Positions 59,291 to 64,000 of a stretch of DNA of 64,000 nt are shown piece after piece (positions within the stretch are counted from its first letter, which is position 1; every line of letters starts with the position of its first letter). Source of the DNA: Streptomyces sp. NRRL S-244 (lineage in GTDB: Bacteria; Actinomycetota; Actinomycetes; Streptomycetales; Streptomycetaceae); NCBI RefSeq assembly GCF_000717915.1, contig NZ_JOCX01000002.1:319520-383519 (forward strand), in the 5' to 3' direction. A program made the translations under genes and the position numbers. The notes under the pieces were generated by a model. That model made no database searches and was not told the origin of the DNA. It saw only the letters and a program-made list of their open reading frames with translations.

Positions 59291-60508
59291 CTACTGAGTA
59301 ACCAGCGCGTACGCCTGGGTGGCGATCTCCAGTTCCTCATCCGTCGGGACCACGGCCACCGCCACCCGCGCGTAGTCCGGCGACACCAGCCGCGGCTCGG
59401 AAGAGCGCACGGCATTGGCCTCCGGGTCCAGCGCGAGCCCCAGCTCCGCGAGGCCGTCGACGGCAGCTTCCCGGACCTGGTGCGCGTTCTCGCCGACCCC
59501 CGCCGTGAACGCCACCGCGTCCACCCGGCCGAGCACCGCCGAGTAGGCGCCGATGTACTTCTTCAGGCGGTGGACGTACGCCGCGAAGGCGAGCCGCGCC
59601 GACTCGTCGCCCTCGCCCGCCCGCCGCAGCACCTCGCGCATGTCGTTGTCGCCGCACAGGCCCAGCAGACCGCTCTTCTTGTTCAGGAGCGAATCGATCT
59701 CATCCACCGAGAAGCCGCCCACCCGCGCCAGGTGGAAGACGACCGCCGGATCCAGGTCGCCCGAACGGGTGCCCATGACCAGACCCTCCAGCGGGGTCAG
59801 GCCCATCGACGTCTCCACGCACACCCCGCCCCGGACCGCCGAGGCCGAGGCCCCGTTGCCCAGGTGCAGCACGATCACGTTCACGTCCTGCGCCGGCCGG
59901 CCGAGCAGGGCGGCCGTCGCCCGCGAGACGTACGCGTGGGAGGTGCCGTGGAACCCGTACCGCCGGATGGCGTACTTCTCCGCCGTCGCCGCGTCGATCG
60001 CGTACCGGGCCACGTACTCCGGCATCGTCGAGTGGAAGGCCGTGTCGAAGACCGCCACCTGCGGGATGTCCGCGCGCAGCGAGCGCGCCACCTCGATGCC
60101 GGTCACGTTCGCCGGGTTGTGCAGCGGGGCGAGGGGGATCAGGCTCCGGATCTCCGCCAGCACCTCGTCGTCGATCACCGTCGGCTGCGTGAACCGGGTC
60201 CCGCCGTGCACCACCCGGTGCCCGACGGCCGCCAGTTCGGGGGAGTCCAGGCCCAGCCCGTCGGCGGCGAGCTCCGCCGCGACGGCCCGGAGCGCGGCCT
60301 CGTGGTCCGCGATCACGCCGAGCCGCTCGCGCTTGCCGCCGACCGCGCCGGGGCCGGTGAGCGGCTCGTGCACGAGGCGCGAGGTCTCTTCGCCGATCCG
60401 TTCCACCAGGCCGACGGCGAGGCGGGCGGAGTCCGCCATGTCGAGCAGCTGGTACTTCACCGACGAGGAGCCGGAGTTGAGGACGAGTACGCGCGATGCG
60501 GTGGTCAC
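59291..60508 (-). CDS. ackA: Acetate kinase
   Basis: Protein of 405 residues interconverting acetyl-phosphate and acetate with ATP. Family motifs: VLVLNSGSSSVKYQL at the N terminus, RRYGFHGTSHAYVSR, VIVLHLGNGASASAV and GDNDMREVL. GTG 60508 is the start with GAAGGAAAG about 10 bases upstream. It follows pta by 45 bp and should be co-transcribed with it. Confidence 0.96.
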   Translation of the reverse strand: MTTASRVLVLNSGSSSVKYQLLDMADSARLAVGLVERIGEETSRLVHEPLTGPGAVGGKRERLGVIADHEAALRAVAAELAADGLGLDSPELAAVGHRVVHGGTRFTQPTVIDDEVLAEIRSLIPLAPLHNPANVTGIEVARSLRADIPQVAVFDTAFHSTMPEYVARYAIDAATAEKYAIRRYGFHGTSHAYVSRATAALLGRPAQDVNVIVLHLGNGASASAVRGGVCVETSMGLTPLEGLVMGTRSGDLDPAVVFHLARVGGFSVDEIDSLLNKKSGLLGLCGDNDMREVLRRAGEGDESARLAFAAYVHRLKKYIGAYSAVLGRVDAVAFTAGVGENAHQVREAAVDGLAELGLALDPEANAVRSSEPRLVSPDYARVAVAVVPTDEELEIATQAYALVTQ

Positions 60509-60553
60509 GATGTGCGTCTTTCCTTCGGAGTGGGGGCCGGGGCCGTACGGGGG

Positions 60554-62647
60554 TCAGGCGGTGGGCGCCTGCGCGGGCTGAGCGCCCTGCGCCTGGATCG
60601 CGGTGATCGCCACGGTGGTGACGATGTCCTGCACCAGCGCGCCGCGCGAGAGGTCGTTGACCGGCTTGCGCAGACCCTGGAGCACCGGGCCGACCGCGAC
60701 GGCGCCCGCGGAGCGCTGCACGGCCTTGTACGTGTTGTTGCCCGTGTTGAGGTCCGGGAAGATCAGCACGCTCGCGCGGCCGGCCACCTCCGACCCGGGC
60801 AGCTTGGTCGCAGCGACCGAGGGCTCGACGGCGGCGTCGTACTGGATCGGGCCCTCGATCAGCAGATCGGGGCGCTGCGCGCGGACGATCTCGGTGGCCT
60901 TGCGGACCTTGTCCACGTCGGCGCCGGTGCCCGAGGTGCCGGTCGAGTACGAGAGCATCGCGATCCGCGGCTCGACCCCGAAGGCGGCCGCGGTCGCCGC
61001 CGACTGGACGGCGATGTCGGCGAGCTGCTCGGCGCCCGGGTCCGGATTGACCGCGCAGTCCCCGTAGACGAGGACCCGGTCGGCCAGGCACATGAAGAAG
61101 ACCGAGGAGACGATCGAGGCCTCGGGCTTCGTCTTGATGATCTCGAAGGCGGGCCGGATGGTCGCGGCGGTGGAGTGCACCGAGCCGGAGACCATGCCGT
61201 CGGCGAGGCCCTCCTGGACCATCAGGGTGCCGAAGTAGTTCACGTCGGTGACCACGTCGAGGGCCAGCTCGACGGTCATGCCCTTGTGGGCGCGGACCTG
61301 TGCGTAGTACTCGGCGAAACGTTCCCGCAGCGGGGAGGTCGCCGGATCGATGAGCTGCGCCGCGGAGATGTCGATGCCCAGGTCGGCGGCCTTCTTCAGG
61401 ATCGCCTGCTCCTCGCCCAGCAGGGTCAGGTCGCAGACCCCGCGGCGCAGCACCACGTCCGCGGCGCGCAGCACGCGCTCCTCGGTGCCCTCGGGGAGCA
61501 CCACGCGGCGGCGCTCGGCGCGGGCCCGCTCCAGCAGCTCGTGCTCGAACATCATCGGCGTGACGCGCTCGGAGCGGGCCACCGACAGCAGCCCGCGCAG
61601 TTCGGCGGTGTCCACGTGCCGCTCGAACAGGCCGAGCGCGGTCTCCAGCTTGCGCGGGGTCGCGGAGTTCAACCGGCTCTGCAACGAGAACAGTTCGGCG
61701 GCCGTCGGGAAGCTGTTGCCGGCCACCGAGACCACCGGGGTGCCCGGCGCCAGCTTCGAGGCCAGGGTCAGGATGTCCGGGCCCGGCCGCTCGTTCAGGG
61801 TCAGCAGCACGCCGGCGATCGGCGGGGTTCCCGAGGCGTGCGCGGCCAGCGCCCCGATGACCAGGTCGGCGCGGTCCCCGGGCGTGACGACCAGGCAGCC
61901 GGGCGTCAGGGCGTTCAGGAAGTTCGGCAGCATGGCTCCGCCGAAGACGAAGTCCACGGCGTCGCGGGCCAGCCCGGCGTCGTCGCCGAGGAGCACCTCG
62001 GCGCCGAGCGCCCGGGTGATCTGGGCGACGGTCGGGGCGGAGAGCGACTTGTCGTCCGGCAGCACGTAGCAGGGCACGGGCAGGCGGGCGGCCAGCCGCT
62101 CGGCTATGCCGTCCCGGTCCTCGGCGGCCACCCGGTTGACCATCATCGCGACGACGTGGCAGCCGAGGGCCTCGTACGCGCGGAAGGCGCTCTGGGCCTC
62201 GGCGCGCACCGCCTCGGCGGGGTGCTTGGTGCCGCCGACGACGGGCACCACGACGGCCCCCAGCTCGTTGGCGAGGCGGGCGTTGAGCGCCAGCTCGTCG
62301 GGGAGGTTCGTATCGGCGTAGTCGGTGCCGAGGACGAGCATGACCTCGTAGTCGCGGGCGACCCGGTGGTAGCCGTCCACCAGCCGGGACACGAGCTCGT
62401 CGGTGCCCTTCTCGGCCAGGACGGCGGAGGCCTCGCGGTACTCCATGCCGTAGGCCGTCGCGGCGTCCTGGTCGATCCGGTATCGGGCCTTCAGGAGATC
62501 GAAGAGCCGGTCCGGTCCGTCGTGGAGCAACGGCCGGTACACGCCGACCCGCGCCGTCTGGCGGGTCAGCAGCTCCATGATCCCCAGCTCGACGACCTGG
62601 CGGCCGTCCCCCCGCTCGATACCGGTCACGTACACGCTGCGCGTCAC
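60554..62647 (-). CDS. pta: Phosphate acetyltransferase (long form with N-terminal DRTGG region)
   Basis: Protein of 697 residues. The N-terminal half carries a BioD-like P-loop-derived domain and a DRTGG region (about 1-350); the C-terminal catalytic domain (about 370-697) has VLPEGTEERVLRAADVVLRRG, GLADGMVSGSVHSTAATIRPAF, VFFMCLADRVLVYGDCAVNPDP and SYSTGTSGTGADVDKV. It converts acetyl-CoA and phosphate to acetyl-phosphate. GTG 62647 is the start, with GGAG seven to eight bases upstream. The first gene of the pta-ackA-pyk cluster. Confidence 0.95.
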   Translation of the reverse strand: MTRSVYVTGIERGDGRQVVELGIMELLTRQTARVGVYRPLLHDGPDRLFDLLKARYRIDQDAATAYGMEYREASAVLAEKGTDELVSRLVDGYHRVARDYEVMLVLGTDYADTNLPDELALNARLANELGAVVVPVVGGTKHPAEAVRAEAQSAFRAYEALGCHVVAMMVNRVAAEDRDGIAERLAARLPVPCYVLPDDKSLSAPTVAQITRALGAEVLLGDDAGLARDAVDFVFGGAMLPNFLNALTPGCLVVTPGDRADLVIGALAAHASGTPPIAGVLLTLNERPGPDILTLASKLAPGTPVVSVAGNSFPTAAELFSLQSRLNSATPRKLETALGLFERHVDTAELRGLLSVARSERVTPMMFEHELLERARAERRRVVLPEGTEERVLRAADVVLRRGVCDLTLLGEEQAILKKAADLGIDISAAQLIDPATSPLRERFAEYYAQVRAHKGMTVELALDVVTDVNYFGTLMVQEGLADGMVSGSVHSTAATIRPAFEIIKTKPEASIVSSVFFMCLADRVLVYGDCAVNPDPGAEQLADIAVQSAATAAAFGVEPRIAMLSYSTGTSGTGADVDKVRKATEIVRAQRPDLLIEGPIQYDAAVEPSVAATKLPGSEVAGRASVLIFPDLNTGNNTYKAVQRSAGAVAVGPVLQGLRKPVNDLSRGALVQDIVTTVAITAIQAQGAQPAQAPTA

Positions 62648-62668
62648 GCGTGGTCTCCGTCCCATCGT

Positions 62669-62695
62669 GTGGATGTCGTGGATGTAGTGGATGTG
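62669..62695. repeat. Three 9-bp tandem repeats in the pta leader
   Basis: GTGGATGTC, GTGGATGTA and GTGGATGTG follow each other, plus a partial GTGG, 22 bp upstream of the pta start codon. Confidence 0.9.
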
Positions 62696-62707
62696 GTGGT
62701 TTTTTCC

Positions 62708-62736
62708 CCGTTAGGGTGGGCCTGACCTCTTGACAA
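62708..62736 (-). promoter_or_regulatory. Candidate pta promoter
   Basis: On the minus strand TTGTCA (62731-62736) and TAACGG (62708-62713) are 17 bp apart. The -35 overlaps that of the pfkA promoter. Confidence 0.55.
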
Positions 62737-62758
62737 TACCTCGGCGGCCAGATAGGGC
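62730..62758 (+). promoter_or_regulatory. Candidate pfkA promoter
   Basis: Consensus -35 TTGACA (62730-62735), 17-bp spacer, TAGGGC (62753-62758). The transcript would have a leader of about 185 nt before pfkA. Confidence 0.65.
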
Positions 62759-62949
62759 GCCCGCCGGGAAAGGCCTGTTCGCGGGGGTCGAAAGGCCTGG
62801 TGGGCGGAGCAGCGCAGAACGCGCCGCACCGTCGGCCCGTGGAACAATCGGACACGCTTCACCATGACGAACACGACGCCCTTCAGATGTACGGCTGTCC
62901 GCCCGCACGCGTACGGCCCGGTACGACCAGGAGCAGGAGACACAGCACG

Positions 62950-63975
62950 ATGCGTATCGGAGTTCTCACCGCAGGCGGCGACTGCCCGGGGCTGAACGCT
63001 GTCATCCGTTCGGTCGTACACCGCGCCGTGGTCGGCCACGGCGACGAAGTCATCGGTTTCGAGGACGGCTTCAAGGGCCTCCTGGACGGCCACCACCGCC
63101 CCCTCGACATCAATGCCGTCAGCGGCATCCTGGCCCGCGGCGGCACGATTCTCGGTTCGGCCCGCATGGAGCGCGCGCGGCTGCACGAAGCCGCCGAGAA
63201 CGCCCATGAATTGGCGACGCGCTACGGCATCGACGCCCTCATCCCGATCGGCGGCGAGGGCACCCTGACCGCCGCCCGGATGCTCTCGGACGCGGGGATG
63301 CCGGTCGTCGGCGTGCCGAAGACCATCGACAACGACATCTCCTCCACCGACCGGACCTTCGGCTTCGACACCGCCGTCATGGTCGCCACCGAGGCCATCG
63401 ACCGCCTCAAGACCACCGCCGAATCGCACCAGCGCGTGATGGTCGTCGAGGTCATGGGCCGGCACGCGGGCTGGATCGCCCTGGAGTCCGGCATGGCCGG
63501 CGGCGCCCACGGGATCTGCCTGCCGGAGCGCCCCTTCGAGGTGGACGCCCTGGTGAAGATGGTGGAGGAACGATTCTCCCGCGGGAAGAAGTTCGCCGTC
63601 ATCTGCGTCGCCGAAGGCGCGCACCCGGCCGAGGGCTCCATGCCGTACGAGAAGGGCGCCATCGACCAGTACGGCCACGAGCGCTTCGCCGGCATCGGCA
63701 ACCGCCTGGCCGTCGAGCTGGAACACCGCCTCGGCAAGGAGGCCCGCCCGGTCATCCTCGGCCACGTCCAGCGCGGCGGCGTCCCCACCGCCTACGACCG
63801 CGTCCTCGCCACCCGCTTCGGCTGGCACGCGGTGGAGGCCGTCCACCGCGGCGACTTCGGCAACATGACCGCCCTGCGCGGCACCGACATCGTGATGGCC
63901 CCCCTGGCCCACGCGGTCACCGAACTGAAGACGGTCCCGGACGACCGCATGTACGAGGCCGAATCGGTCTTCTGA
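62950..63975 (+). CDS. pfkA: 6-phosphofructokinase (ATP-dependent, actinobacterial type)
   Basis: Protein of 341 residues phosphorylating fructose 6-phosphate. It begins MRIGVLTAGGDCPGLNAVI, has GGEGTLTAAR (Gly at the position that separates ATP- from pyrophosphate-dependent enzymes) and PKTIDNDISSTDRTFGFDTAV with the Lys, a combination typical of Streptomyces ATP-PFK, plus VMGRHAGWIALESG. ATG 62950 is the start; the open frame upstream to 62800 is leader. It is divergent from pta. The window ends 25 bp after the stop. Confidence 0.95.
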   Translation: MRIGVLTAGGDCPGLNAVIRSVVHRAVVGHGDEVIGFEDGFKGLLDGHHRPLDINAVSGILARGGTILGSARMERARLHEAAENAHELATRYGIDALIPIGGEGTLTAARMLSDAGMPVVGVPKTIDNDISSTDRTFGFDTAVMVATEAIDRLKTTAESHQRVMVVEVMGRHAGWIALESGMAGGAHGICLPERPFEVDALVKMVEERFSRGKKFAVICVAEGAHPAEGSMPYEKGAIDQYGHERFAGIGNRLAVELEHRLGKEARPVILGHVQRGGVPTAYDRVLATRFGWHAVEAVHRGDFGNMTALRGTDIVMAPLAHAVTELKTVPDDRMYEAESVF

Positions 63976-64000
63976 CCCACCCGCCCCCAGGCCCTCCGCC

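Overview
The window is a high-GC actinobacterial chromosome segment, almost certainly Streptomyces. The FilP and Scy coiled-coil pair, a ChiC-type chitinase with its two-component system, NucS, isobutyryl-CoA mutase IcmA and the DUF6230/DUF6114 pair all point to that genus. As far as I recall it, the gene order follows the conserved core arm around the ATP synthase operon of S. coelicolor. I see no phage, insertion sequence, CRISPR array, rRNA or tRNA.

Layout. 0-3.6 kb: a phosphatase-fold protein whose catalytic Cys is Ser, a serine hydroxymethyltransferase and a WecA-type sugar-phosphate transferase. 3.7-11.7 kb: the complete atpIBEFHAGDC operon, with a Rex-like site upstream and hairpins before and after atpC. 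11.9-17.6 kb: DUF2550 protein, chitinase ChiC with a dre-flanked promoter, ChiR/ChiS, a membrane protein and cobalamin adenosyltransferase. 17.8-25.1 kb: 3-hydroxybutyryl-CoA dehydrogenase, STAS protein, a membrane-anchored P-loop protein, a tandem-repeat block, NucS and small conserved genes. 25.1-29.1 kb: two tandem ABC exporter pairs. 29.2-34.9 kb: FilP and Scy. 35-38 kb: methylmalonyl-CoA epimerase, thiolase, MeaB and the tiny ribosomal protein bL37. 38-42.3 kb: PepSY protein, MarR regulator, three AIM24 paralogues, DUF3817 and a thiamine-binding-like protein. 42.5-47.4 kb: a cellulose-synthase-like glycosyltransferase, a GlxA-like copper radical oxidase and a GH6 hydrolase. 47.5-50.8 kb: ArsR-type regulator with MFS exporter, MarR, DUF3817. 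50.8-57.7 kb: icmA behind a perfect 20-bp palindrome, TetR, thioredoxin/TPR protein and a three-gene cell-surface operon. 57.8-64 kb: pyk, ackA and pta, divergent from pfkA.

Themes. Energy and carbon metabolism dominates: ATP synthase, glycolytic entry and exit, the acetate switch, and B12-linked acyl-CoA chemistry spread over four places (adenosyltransferase, epimerase, MeaB, IcmA). Polar growth is the second theme: Scy and FilP at the tip, and a glycan synthase with an oxidase and a hydrolase resembling the CslA/GlxA/CslZ tip-glycan machinery. The strongest candidates for new biology are that glycan cluster, the unassigned operators at icmA, the TetR gene, the ArsR/MFS pair and the glycosyltransferase, the three-gene AIM24 operon, and the 54.5-55.1 kb intergenic region with nested palindromes. 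Coordinates of starts were revised by ribosome-binding sites and family alignment wherever the longest open frame looked over-extended.
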